Origin: Oscillospiraceae bacterium
GTDB lineage: Bacteria > Bacillota > Clostridia > Oscillospirales > Ruminococcaceae
NCBI GenBank assembly: GCA_021199335.1
Contig: JAJQIG010000035.1
Coordinates: 5,418 to 69,417, forward strand
Reading direction: 5' to 3'
Length of the DNA stretch: 64,000 nucleotides
This document shows, in pieces, positions 51,835 through 59,650 of this stretch (the stretch's first letter is position 1; each line of letters starts with the position of its first letter). Under the pieces are notes generated by a model. That model ran no database searches. It saw nothing but the letters and a program-made list of their open reading frames with translations, and was not told where the DNA came from. Made by a program: the position numbers and the translations under genes.

Positions 51835-53874
51835 TTAATTTGTTGTTTCGGAAATTCCTGCTGTTTCGGTGGTGGTTTCATCGGAGCCGTCAGCTTCGGG
51901 CACCTCCGTCACGGATGCATCCTCCTCGGAGGTTTCCTCGGCGGGGGTGTTTATTGTATGAACATAGGTTGTCTTTGTGCGGTCAACACGTTTTGTTTTG
52001 GAGGTTTCCTCCGTTTCGGCGGGGGTAGTCGTTGTTTCCGTTTCGGGGACAAGGGTTGTTTCCTCGGTTGATTCCTCGGTTATCTCCTCCGTTGTTTCCT
52101 CGGTGGATTCTTCGGTTTCCTCCGTTGTTTCGGTTGTTGTGGTTGTTTCGCCCGAGAGTATAGCCTCCCAGTCAACGCCCTTTGCGTTTGAGTTAAAGTA
52201 AGCCTCAGTGAAGTCATAATCGCTCACTGACTCGCCCTCACGGAGCTTTCTCGCAAAAACAACGAAGCGTGAATTTGAAAATTCGTTTGAGCAGGTTGAA
52301 AGGCAGAGAAGCTGATCGCCGAACTCAACGTCAACAGGGGAAACGATTTGATTTCGTTCCCGAACCTCGCCGAGATACCAATTAAAGGTATATTCATCGT
52401 TCATTACCTCGATATAATCGTGATAATGGAAAACTTCGCCGTTGCTGTCCTGCTTTTCAAGGGCGTTTGTAACGAAAAAGCCATATATAAGGTAGGTTTC
52501 CGCGCCATACTCGGTGCGGAAGGTAACTGTCGGGTTTTCGGCATAAAAATCAAGATCCTGCTTGTAATTTTTAAGGTTGCCGAACATTGTTCCGTCCTCT
52601 TGGTTATGGCCGTAAAGAACGATATTGGGGGACATATAGTCCTCCTCTATGCGGCATCTGTAATCGGCGAAAATTGCTCCGCCCTTGTTTGATTCGCCGT
52701 AATAGGTGTGCTTGAGGTAATATTCGTTGTCGTCGCCCTGAACGACGGGCTGGTAAATATCGCATCCTTCAAGCTCGATAAAGCCAACGACATCCTCGCT
52801 TATCTCCTTGTAATACGTCATGATGTCAATGTTATGCTCGATTTCCTCCTCCTCGGTTGGGGCAACGGTTACAACGCTGCCGTCACTGTCGATTGAGGTT
52901 GCGGCGGTTGTTGTTACTATATCCTTGATTTCGTTGAGGTCGTTTACGGCTCTCCTTGACTGAACGAGGGTGCTTATGAGCATAATTCCCGCACCGATAA
53001 AGACCGCCACCGCCACAATAAAGATGATTTTTCTTATAATTTCGAAAACGCTGTCGCCTTTGCAGGGGATAATTCCCGAAATAAAGCCGCTTTTGGGCTT
53101 TTCCTCGGATGCTTCGCCCGAATCCTTCGCCGAAATAGGTTCTTCGGCGCTCTTTTCGGGCTTTGAGCCGTCATTTGTATGGTTTACCTCCGACTTTTCC
53201 GAGGAATCATCGGAGCTTTCGTCTGTGTTTTCGCCGTCAGAGCCTTTGTCTGCGTTTTTACCATCGGTGTCCTCGTCTGACCTTTCGCCATCGGAGCCAT
53301 CGTCTGCGCTTTCATCATCGGCGTCCTCGTCCTCAACCGAAATAACCTCGGGGTCGGAGTCGGGTATTCCCGATTCAAGAGCGGATTTGCGTTCCTCCTC
53401 GGTGACTATATCCTCCTCAAGCTCCTGCGGAATAATTTGCGCCCTTGTTTCCTCCGCAATGGAGGGAATATCATTCCATTCCGCCAGCGCTTCATTGACG
53501 GATTCCGCAATTTTCTCACGATGAACGTCCGCAATTTTCTCACGATGAACGTTCGATATGCTGTCGGGTTCGCCCTCGGCGGTCTTGGAGGAAAAAAGCT
53601 CCTCTGCGCTTACCGCTTTGGTATTTTCGCTGTCAAAGGGTTCGGCGGGGATAACGTTTTCTATTATCGGGGCTGTTTTAACCTCGGGAACAGGCTCTTG
53701 AAGAGCGTTTTCCCCACTGCTGTCGGATGTATTTATATTATCGGTGTAATCGGTTGTATTGGCGGCTTTATTCCCCCTGCCTTGAGCGGAATCGGGGCTA
53801 TGCTTGCCGTCAAATTCGGCAAGGATTTCATCAACGGTATATTCCCTGCCGCTGCCATTTGTTTTTTCAGACAT
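51835..53874 (-). CDS. Large class B sortase with acidic N-terminal and Thr/Glu C-terminal extensions
   Basis: 679 residues, about twice normal. Residues 1-~265 are Asp/Glu/Ser-rich and presumably cytoplasmic, ending in the IIPCKGDSVFEIIRKI motif before the only membrane helix (~280-303). The sortase domain follows with LYGHNQEDGTMFGNL (His about 422) and LSTCSNEFSNSRFVVFARK (Cys about 527). A C-terminal tail of ~125 residues is built of TTEETEES-type repeats, a likely wall-spanning or glycosylated region. A 24-bp repeat at 53507-53554 doubles the VHREKIA-type sequence in the N-terminal part. The arrangement is unusual for sortases, which end at the barrel. Confidence 0.9.
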   Translation of the reverse strand: MSEKTNGSGREYTVDEILAEFDGKHSPDSAQGRGNKAANTTDYTDNINTSDSSGENALQEPVPEVKTAPIIENVIPAEPFDSENTKAVSAEELFSSKTAEGEPDSISNVHREKIADVHREKIAESVNEALAEWNDIPSIAEETRAQIIPQELEEDIVTEEERKSALESGIPDSDPEVISVEDEDADDESADDGSDGERSDEDTDGKNADKGSDGENTDESSDDSSEKSEVNHTNDGSKPEKSAEEPISAKDSGEASEEKPKSGFISGIIPCKGDSVFEIIRKIIFIVAVAVFIGAGIMLISTLVQSRRAVNDLNEIKDIVTTTAATSIDSDGSVVTVAPTEEEEIEHNIDIMTYYKEISEDVVGFIELEGCDIYQPVVQGDDNEYYLKHTYYGESNKGGAIFADYRCRIEEDYMSPNIVLYGHNQEDGTMFGNLKNYKQDLDFYAENPTVTFRTEYGAETYLIYGFFVTNALEKQDSNGEVFHYHDYIEVMNDEYTFNWYLGEVRERNQIVSPVDVEFGDQLLCLSTCSNEFSNSRFVVFARKLREGESVSDYDFTEAYFNSNAKGVDWEAILSGETTTTTETTEETEESTEETTEEITEESTEETTLVPETETTTTPAETEETSKTKRVDRTKTTYVHTINTPAEETSEEDASVTEVPEADGSDETTTETAGISETTN
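53507..53554 (-). repeat. 24-bp tandem repeat, two copies, in the large sortase gene
   Basis: Copies at 53507-53530 and 53531-53554 differ at a single base. They encode two successive VHREKIA/D units in the cytoplasmic extension. Confidence 0.88.
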
Positions 53875-53888
53875 TAAAAGCTCCTTGT

Positions 53889-54875
53889 TTACTGGTAATA
53901 AATAAAATTAAGGTCGGGTTCTTTAGCGTCCTCATTGATTGATGCTTTTGAGGTATCAACCTCGGCTGACTCGCCGTCACGAACACGTCTGCCGATAACA
54001 ACAAAGCGTGACGGTTCAAATTCGTTTGAACAGGTTGAAAGGGTTAGGAACTTGTCCCCCTCCTCAATGTCAACGCCCGTGTTGTAGGCGGTGCGTTCCA
54101 TAATGTTATCTACAAAGGTATCAAAGGGTCTTTGTGAATTAAAGACGATATAATTGTGGTAATCGAAGATTATGCCGTCCCTTGTTTGGTAGGGTTCAAC
54201 CTCAATAACAAAAGCGGCTACTATTTTATATGTATACTCCTCATAGAGATTTGAGAACTCAAATGTGGGATGTTCGAGGTAAAATTCAAAATTTTTCGTA
54301 TTTGAGGATTTTACCTTATATTTGTTAAGCGTACCGAACATTGTTCCGTCCGCCTGATTGTGGCCGTAGATAATTATGTTATCGCTTTGATTGTCGTTAT
54401 AATCGTTGACAACGCAGCGGTAGTCGGCAAAGACTGTTCCCGGCTGGGATTTTTCGCCGAAGAAATTCCTTGTGAGATAATAGTCGTTATCCTCCGTTTG
54501 GACGACAACGTTGTCGATATAGGTGCCGTCAACCTTGATCCAGCCTGCGGTGTCGGGGTTTTCGGAGAGAAGCTGCTCCATGCTTGCAAGGGTTACAAGC
54601 GGGGGCGGCTCGGTGGTCGTCGCTTCCGTTTCCGTTTCGGTGGGGACTGTGGTTGTTTCGGATGTAATGATGGTTGTATGCTGTTCGATAAGCTCCTCGT
54701 TAAGTTTTTTGTTCCTGCTTTGCTCAACAAAATAGTTTGCGAGGATGATTATTGAAACTATAAGTACAACAAGCGCTATTAGGAAAACTATTTTTCCCGC
54801 AATCGCTTTGGGGGAATCGTTCTTGTTCGGTATAAATTTGCCGATAAAGCTTTCGTTTGTGCTGTGCTTTGCCAT
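53889..54875 (-). CDS. Class B sortase (second of four)
   Basis: 328 residues. FIPNKNDSPKAIAGKIV motif, one membrane helix (~31-50), a Thr/Glu linker, then the sortase domain with IYGHNQADGTMFGTL (His about 172) and LSTCSNEFEPSRFVVIGRR (Cys about 281, Arg eight residues on). DADY-type class B core: TVFADYRCVVNDYNDNQSDN. Lies 14 nt before the large sortase and 29 nt after the first. GAGGTAAC precedes the ATG. Confidence 0.92.
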   Translation of the reverse strand: MAKHSTNESFIGKFIPNKNDSPKAIAGKIVFLIALVVLIVSIIILANYFVEQSRNKKLNEELIEQHTTIITSETTTVPTETETEATTTEPPPLVTLASMEQLLSENPDTAGWIKVDGTYIDNVVVQTEDNDYYLTRNFFGEKSQPGTVFADYRCVVNDYNDNQSDNIIIYGHNQADGTMFGTLNKYKVKSSNTKNFEFYLEHPTFEFSNLYEEYTYKIVAAFVIEVEPYQTRDGIIFDYHNYIVFNSQRPFDTFVDNIMERTAYNTGVDIEEGDKFLTLSTCSNEFEPSRFVVIGRRVRDGESAEVDTSKASINEDAKEPDLNFIYYQ

Positions 54876-54904
54876 AAGTTACCTCTATGTAAAAAATACT
54901 GTAA

Positions 54905-55867
54905 TTATCTGCCGTAGATAACATCCCACTCGGGTTCTTTGGCGTTTTCGTTGACGTAGGCGGCGGATGTATCAACCGTTGGTTCCTCCCCATCTCGGGT
55001 ACGTCTTGCGATAACGACAAAGCGCGACGGTTCAAACTCATTCGAGCAGGTTGAGAGCGTCAGAAAGCTGTCACCATATTGAACGTCAACGGCGGTGATG
55101 ATTTGAGTTCTCTCCATTATATTGCCGATAAATTCGTTATACTGCGCCTGACCGCTGAAATCGATGTAGTTATGGTAATCAAAGATAACGCCGTCGCTTG
55201 TCTGCGATTCGAGGACGGGGGTAACGAAGCAGGCGAAGATTTTATATGTATCGGCGGTATAATTTGAGCTGAACGTTATTGTCGGGTGAGCCTGATAATA
55301 TTCAAGGTCATGCTTGTAGTAGGCGAGGTCGCCGAACATGGTTTTATCCCGCTGGTTATGCCCATAGAGGACGAGGTTGTCCGAGCGTTCGTTTGAATCG
55401 AGGGTTGCCCTGTAATCGAGGAAAATTGTTCCCGCCTTATTTTTGCTGCCGTCAAACGCATGGGTAAGGTAGTATTCGTTTCCGTCCGAGGTTTTCCTCT
55501 GAACAACGGGGAGGGAAATGTTGGTATCGTCAATTTGAACCCAGCCAACGGTATCCTCGTTGATTTTAAGAAGCTGCTCCGCGCTTTCGGTAATTTTGCC
55601 GTTCCCGGGGGCGATGCTTACAAAGCTCTCGTAGATGTCTTTAAGCGAGCTGTTGAGGAACTGCGCGCTGAGCGACAAGCGAAGCTCGTTTCCGAGGATT
55701 GCAACGCAGGCGATAAGGACGATAAGCGCAAGCTGGGTAAAGATTTTGCTTGCGATTTCCTTTGCGCTGTCGCCCCTTTGGATAAGCAGCCAATGACCTC
55801 TGCGGCGCTTCTTTTTTTCTTTAACTGCCTTTTTGTAGGCTTTTTTAGCTGAACGGGAAAGAGCCAT
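54905..55867 (-). CDS. Class B sortase (first of four)
   Basis: 320 residues. Very basic N-terminus (KKAYKKAVKEKKKRRRGHW), LIQRGDSAKEIASKIF motif, one membrane helix (~43-62), sortase domain with LYGHNQRDKTMFGDL (His about 170) and LSTCSNEFEPSRFVVIARR (Cys about 273). First gene behind the operon promoter. The ribosome site is weak (AGGA about 15 nt upstream). No LPxTG/NPxTG substrate gene is recognisable in the window. Confidence 0.92.
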   Translation of the reverse strand: MALSRSAKKAYKKAVKEKKKRRRGHWLLIQRGDSAKEIASKIFTQLALIVLIACVAILGNELRLSLSAQFLNSSLKDIYESFVSIAPGNGKITESAEQLLKINEDTVGWVQIDDTNISLPVVQRKTSDGNEYYLTHAFDGSKNKAGTIFLDYRATLDSNERSDNLVLYGHNQRDKTMFGDLAYYKHDLEYYQAHPTITFSSNYTADTYKIFACFVTPVLESQTSDGVIFDYHNYIDFSGQAQYNEFIGNIMERTQIITAVDVQYGDSFLTLSTCSNEFEPSRFVVIARRTRDGEEPTVDTSAAYVNENAKEPEWDVIYGR

Positions 55868-55908
55868 AATTTATAAATCAAATCCTAACATAAAATCGAG
55901 TGAAAACG

Positions 55909-55926
55909 GGCGGAGCTGATTCCGCC
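55909..55926 (-). other. Leader hairpin of the sortase operon
   Basis: GGCGGA (55909-55914) and TCCGCC (55921-55926) form a 6-bp stem in the mRNA leader between promoter and first start codon. Confidence 0.5.
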
Positions 55927-55940
55927 TACACTTACTTATA

Positions 55941-55969
55941 ATAATACACCTTTTTTTCAAATTAGTCAA
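55941..55969 (-). promoter_or_regulatory. Promoter of the sortase operon
   Basis: Minus-strand TTGACT (55969-55964), 17 bp, TATTAT (55946-55941). The rest of 55970-56081 shows no gene or signal. Confidence 0.75.
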
Positions 55970-56081
55970 GGAAAAAGGCTTATTTTGTAGCAATTGTCAA
56001 AATCGCTTTCCCTAAAATAACATAATAGGCAAAGTGACGGCAATTTTTTGGATATATTTGCTTTAAAATATACTCTCCGTA

Positions 56082-56110
56082 TTGACAAGCCGAGGTTCAT
56101 TTGTTATAAT
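56082..56110 (+). promoter_or_regulatory. nrdR promoter
   Basis: TTGACA (56082-56087), 17 bp, TATAAT (56105-56110): full consensus. No NrdR box recognised near it. Confidence 0.85.
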
Positions 56111-56190
56111 AATCAAAGTGGGGCGGCGTTTTTTTGAAGGTCCTTGCGCCGGGAAGCTGTCCCGAATAATTGATATGGAGGAACCTGTCT

Positions 56191-56916
56191 ATGCGCTGTC
56201 CGTTCTGCGGCTTTGAAGATACAAGAGTTACCGATTCCCGCCCGGTTGAGGGGAAAATTCGCCGCAAGCGTGAGTGCGGCGGCTGCGGAAAGCGTTTCAC
56301 AACATACGAATCCGCTACCGTTCCCGAACTGCTTGTCTGCAAAAAGGATAACACCTTTGAGCGCTTCAGCCGAAATAAGCTGCTCCAGAGTATGTCCATT
56401 GCGGTGAAGAAGCGTCCCGTTTCGGTGAGCGACCTTAACCGCATTGCCGATGATATAGAGGCTTACTGTTCTATTAACGCCATTTCCCAAATAACTTCCT
56501 CGCAGATAGGGGACATGGTGCTTGATTCCCTTAAAAATCTTGACAGGACAGCATATGTAAGATTTGCGGCGGTTTATTACGAATCCCCCGAGGTAACCGA
56601 CCTTAGGGTGCTTAAAAAGGACGGCACATACGAATATTTCAGCAGGACGAAGATTATCCAGAGTATGTACAGCGCCGTAAAAAAGCGCCCCGTTTCCATA
56701 AGGGACATGAACCGCATTATTGACGGCATAACCCAACGCTGTTTTGACGACAGAATGACCGAAATAACCACATCACAGATAGGCGACGCCGTTCTTGAAG
56801 CGCTTAAGGAGCTTGACCCCGTGGCATATGTGCGGTTTGCTTCGGTTTATAAGGAATTTTCCGATGTTGACAGCTTTATCGACATTATCTCGGAGCTTAA
56901 AACCTCGGAAAAGTAA
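56191..56916 (+). CDS. nrdR: NrdR-type regulator with two ATP-cone domains
   Basis: 241 residues from ATG 56191 (GGAGGAA 7 nt upstream). NrdR represses ribonucleotide reductase genes and senses ATP/dATP through one ATP-cone; normal length is about 150. Here the zinc ribbon (MRCPFCGFEDTRVTDSRP, Cys 3, 6, 29, 32, then RRKRECGGCGKRFTTYE) is followed by two cones. Cone 1 (about 47-130) has VCKKDNTFERFSRNKLLQSM; cone 2 (about 138-222) has VLKKDGTYEYFSRTKIIQSM. Both contain VKKRPVS, ITSSQIGD/ITTSQIGD and AYVRFA, so the second arose by duplication. No nrd gene in the window. Confidence 0.9.
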   Translation: MRCPFCGFEDTRVTDSRPVEGKIRRKRECGGCGKRFTTYESATVPELLVCKKDNTFERFSRNKLLQSMSIAVKKRPVSVSDLNRIADDIEAYCSINAISQITSSQIGDMVLDSLKNLDRTAYVRFAAVYYESPEVTDLRVLKKDGTYEYFSRTKIIQSMYSAVKKRPVSIRDMNRIIDGITQRCFDDRMTEITTSQIGDAVLEALKELDPVAYVRFASVYKEFSDVDSFIDIISELKTSEK

Positions 56917-57002
56917 AGGCGGCTTTTGCGCCCATGCGATTTGGCGCAGCAGCCGATTGGATTCGGGTAGCCGGCGGACACCTCTGCGAAGCAATTTTGC
57001 AA

Positions 57003-57067
57003 GCCATCAGTGGGGGATTGTACCCCACTGATGGCGAAGATGGAACCCACCGCCTAAGAGGCGGGGG
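57003..57067. repeat. Paired hairpins of the dispersed repeat type, copy at 57.0 kb
   Basis: GCCATCAGTGGGG (57003-57015) pairs perfectly with CCCCACTGATGGC (57023-57035). A second hairpin, CCACCGCCT/AGGCGGGGG (57047-57067), follows. The second one and the adjoining GACATCAGCAGC recall the 45.6 and 62.0 kb repeats. It may also terminate nrdR or the 62-residue gene. Confidence 0.75.
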
Positions 57068-57082
57068 ACATCAGCAGCATTG

Positions 57083-57271
57083 TTATATCTCTCCCTTTTT
57101 TCGCAGCTCCTCTCTTGCTTCGTCCACCATTTGAATAACCTCTTCCTCTGTCAGCAGTCTGCCGTACGCTTTCCTTGTATTCTCTCTTTCTTCATCAGCT
57201 ATTTCCGATAGGGTTCTGCTTGCAGGTTTAAGATTTTTAAGCCAATCCAAATTAATGCTTTCGTTCTCCAT
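57083..57271 (-). CDS. Small acidic/basic helical protein, 62 residues
   Basis: ATG 57271 with AAAAGGAGGT 7 nt upstream and a consensus promoter, so expression is very likely. The sequence is hydrophilic and helical (LDWLKNLKPASRTLSEIADE, then LLTEEEVIQMVDEAREELRK). No Cys, no membrane helix, no recognised family. The size suggests an antitoxin-like or adaptor protein, but no toxin partner lies next to it. Confidence 0.72.
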   Translation of the reverse strand: MENESINLDWLKNLKPASRTLSEIADEERENTRKAYGRLLTEEEVIQMVDEAREELRKKGEI

Positions 57272-57309
57272 GCGGTATACCTCCTTTTGTTCAAGCGCAG
57301 CTTTATTAT

Positions 57310-57338
57310 ATTATAACTGCATTGTGTTTGCGGGTCAA
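57310..57338 (-). promoter_or_regulatory. Promoter of the 62-residue protein gene
   Basis: Minus-strand TTGACC (57338-57333), 17 bp, TATAAT (57315-57310). Confidence 0.82.
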
Positions 57339-57580
57339 GACATTTTTGGGGGGAATAATATACTGACGTGGGGCTGCTTCGTTTCACGCTGTTTCGCCCT
57401 GCGGGGCTTCTCTTGAAATTTTTTTCTTCATGGGTACATTATCCTTTTAAATTACGATTCGTTATACCCTTACTGCGGCGTATTTTTGCCCTATTTTTCA
57501 ACGCTTAGCTCCCGACTTCGCTTAATTTTTTGGGGAAAACGGCGTGAGCTTGCGTTTGAGGGTTGATTATTCATCCAACA

Positions 57581-57653
57581 TTGCATAAAATTTGAAAATA
57601 TACATTTATTTCTTGCATAAAAATAAAAAAATTCTGAAAATATGCAAAAATGC
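57581..57653 (+). promoter_or_regulatory. Candidate ArgR operator repeats upstream of argG
   Basis: TTGCATAAAA at 57581-57590 and 57613-57622, 32 bp (three turns) apart, plus TATGCAAAAATGC at 57641-57653, right before the -35. They resemble half or weak ARG boxes (TGNATWWWWATNCA). The gap 57340-57580 otherwise has no gene; a small GCCC/GGGGC hairpin lies near 57401. Confidence 0.4.
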
Positions 57654-57681
57654 TTGACAAAGCGGTTTTATCGTGTATAAT
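57654..57681 (+). promoter_or_regulatory. argG promoter
   Basis: TTGACA (57654-57659), 16 bp, TATAAT (57676-57681). Confidence 0.85.
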
Positions 57682-57749
57682 ATTCTTGTAAGATGTATGT
57701 TTGCATTGCTTTTTTTACAATATATTACACTTTTCGGAGGAATGGAAAA

Positions 57750-58979
57750 ATGGCTAAGGAAATTAAAAAGGTTGTTCTTGCGTATTCGGGCGGACTTGAT
57801 ACTTCTATCATCATTCCGTGGCTCAAGGAAAATTACAATAACTGCGAGGTTATTGCCGTTTCGGGCGATGTAGGTCAGGGCACGGAGCTTGAGGGCCTTG
57901 AGGAAAAGGCTATCAAAACGGGCGCGTCTAAGCTTTATATCGAGGACCTTAACAAGGAATTTGTCGAGGATTACATCTTTCCGACGGTAAAGGCTCAGGC
58001 TGTTTATGAAAACAGATATTTGCTCGGAACATCGTTCGCGCGCCCCATTATCGCAAAGAGAATCGTTGAAATCGCTAAGGCTGAGGGCGCCGACGCTATC
58101 TGCCACGGCTGCACGGGCAAGGGAAACGACCAGGTTCGTTTTGAGCTTACAATAAAGGCTTTCGCCCCCGAAATGCAGATTATCGCTCCATGGAGAATTT
58201 GGAACATCAAATCCCGTGACGAGGAAATCGACTATGCGGAGGCTCACAATATCCCCCTTAAAATAAACAGAGAAACCAACTATTCAAAGGATAAGAACCT
58301 TTGGCATCTTTCACATGAGGGACTTGACCTTGAGGACCCCGCAAACGAGCCGCAGTACAACAAGCCCGGATTCCTTGAGCTTGGAGTTTCCCCCGAAATG
58401 GCTCCCGATAAGCCGACATATGTTACAATTCACTTTGAAAAGGGAATTCCCACCGCTATTGACGGCGTAAATATGGACTCCGTTTCACTTGTTAAAAAGC
58501 TTAACGAGCTTGGCGGAGCTAACGGCATAGGCCTTGCCGACATTGTTGAGAACCGCCTTGTCGGAATGAAATCAAGGGGCGTTTACGAAACCCCCGGCGG
58601 AACTATTCTTTACCACGCTCACGAGGTTCTTGAAACAATTACTCTTGATAAGGCTACGCAGCGCATGAAGCAGAAGCTCGCCATTGATTTTGCGGATCTT
58701 GTTTACAACGGTCAGTGGTTTACCCCCGTGCGTGAGGCTCTTTCCGCTTTCGTTGACAAGACTCAGGAAACCGTTACGGGTGATGTTAGGCTTAAGCTTT
58801 ATAAGGGCAACATCATAAATGCGGGCGTAACCTCCCCCTATACTCTTTACGATGAAGAGGTTGCGACCTTCGATGAGGATCATGTTTACAACCAGGCTGA
58901 TTCTGCCGGCTTTATCAATCTTTTCGGCTTGCCGATAAAGGTTAAGGCTATGCTTGACGCAAAGAGAGATAACAAGTAA
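57750..58979 (+). CDS. argG: Argininosuccinate synthase
   Basis: 409 residues from ATG 57750 (CGGAGG 9 nt upstream); the frame continues up to 57693 but without a ribosome site. Joins citrulline and aspartate with [21 protein letters not shown] is the PP-loop; [16 protein letters not shown] and the [14 protein letters not shown] block are diagnostic of the bacterial type I enzyme. First gene of the arginine block, with a strong terminator after it. Confidence 0.97.
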   Translation: MAKEIKKVVLAYSGGLDTSIIIPWLKENYNNCEVIAVSGDVGQGTELEGLEEKAIKTGASKLYIEDLNKEFVEDYIFPTVKAQAVYENRYLLGTSFARPIIAKRIVEIAKAEGADAICHGCTGKGNDQVRFELTIKAFAPEMQIIAPWRIWNIKSRDEEIDYAEAHNIPLKINRETNYSKDKNLWHLSHEGLDLEDPANEPQYNKPGFLELGVSPEMAPDKPTYVTIHFEKGIPTAIDGVNMDSVSLVKKLNELGGANGIGLADIVENRLVGMKSRGVYETPGGTILYHAHEVLETITLDKATQRMKQKLAIDFADLVYNGQWFTPVREALSAFVDKTQETVTGDVRLKLYKGNIINAGVTSPYTLYDEEVATFDEDHVYNQADSAGFINLFGLPIKVKAMLDAKRDNK

Positions 58980-58997
58980 TCTTTTACCGAAATAATC

Positions 58998-59052
58998 GGG
59001 GCGAAAGGCTTTGGATTCTATGGATTAAAGCTAACCGCCCCTTTATTCTTTT
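58998..59052 (+). terminator. argG terminator
   Basis: GGGGCG (58998-59003) pairs with CGCCCC (59036-59041), with an inner GGCTTT/AAAGCT helix, followed by TTTATTCTTTT. Confidence 0.72.
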
Positions 59053-59111
59053 GATAAAAAAAGAGAACTTGGGAATAATACGGTCAGTATATTTTTTACG
59101 GAGTAATTTTT

Positions 59112-59627
59112 ATGAAAATCAGAAATTTGTTTTTATGCGTTATAATGGCTGCTGTGTTTACGCTTGTCGGCTGCAGCGATACCTCCGCCGAGGATGCCGC
59201 GCTTGCGCAGAAGCTCATGGGAGCGTGGGTTCCGCTTGTTGATGAGAATTATACGGAGGATGAGGACGGAAATGTTCTCAGCTTTACGGTATATGAATTT
59301 ACCGGTTATTCAACAAAGGTTCATATTGTTAATGTCGGCGTAGTCTATTCCTACCCTGTAAATGAGTACACCATTACAGACGGTAAGTTTAAGGTTATTG
59401 TTGACGGCAAGGCTGAATACGCTAAGATTGATTTCAGCGAGGAGGGCAACCTTCTTTGGTATACCGATACGGAAACAACGGAATTCCGTCCCCTTACGGA
59501 TGAGGAGCAGTCGGAGTTCGGCATTCCGATAGGTCAGACCCTTACCTTTGAAACGGAGGAGGGCGAAACCGGCTCGCAGGATGCGGGGGAAATCCTTGAA
59601 AGCGTTCATGAGGAAATGGACGGCTGA
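59112..59627 (+). CDS. Lipoprotein of unknown function between argG and argH
   Basis: 171 residues. MKIRNLFLCVIMAAVFTLVGC is a lipoprotein signal with lipobox LVGC. The mature part is acidic and beta-rich: LMGAWVPLVDENY, YTITDGKFKVIVDGKAEYA, WYTDTETTEFRPLT. It resembles a small lipocalin-like ("GxW") lipoprotein in style. CGGAG lies before the ATG. It follows the argG terminator and precedes argH by 23 nt, so it may share the argH transcript. A role in arginine metabolism is not evident. Confidence 0.75.
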   Translation: MKIRNLFLCVIMAAVFTLVGCSDTSAEDAALAQKLMGAWVPLVDENYTEDEDGNVLSFTVYEFTGYSTKVHIVNVGVVYSYPVNEYTITDGKFKVIVDGKAEYAKIDFSEEGNLLWYTDTETTEFRPLTDEEQSEFGIPIGQTLTFETEEGETGSQDAGEILESVHEEMDG

Positions 59628-59650
59628 TTACCGAAAGGCGGGAATTTTAT

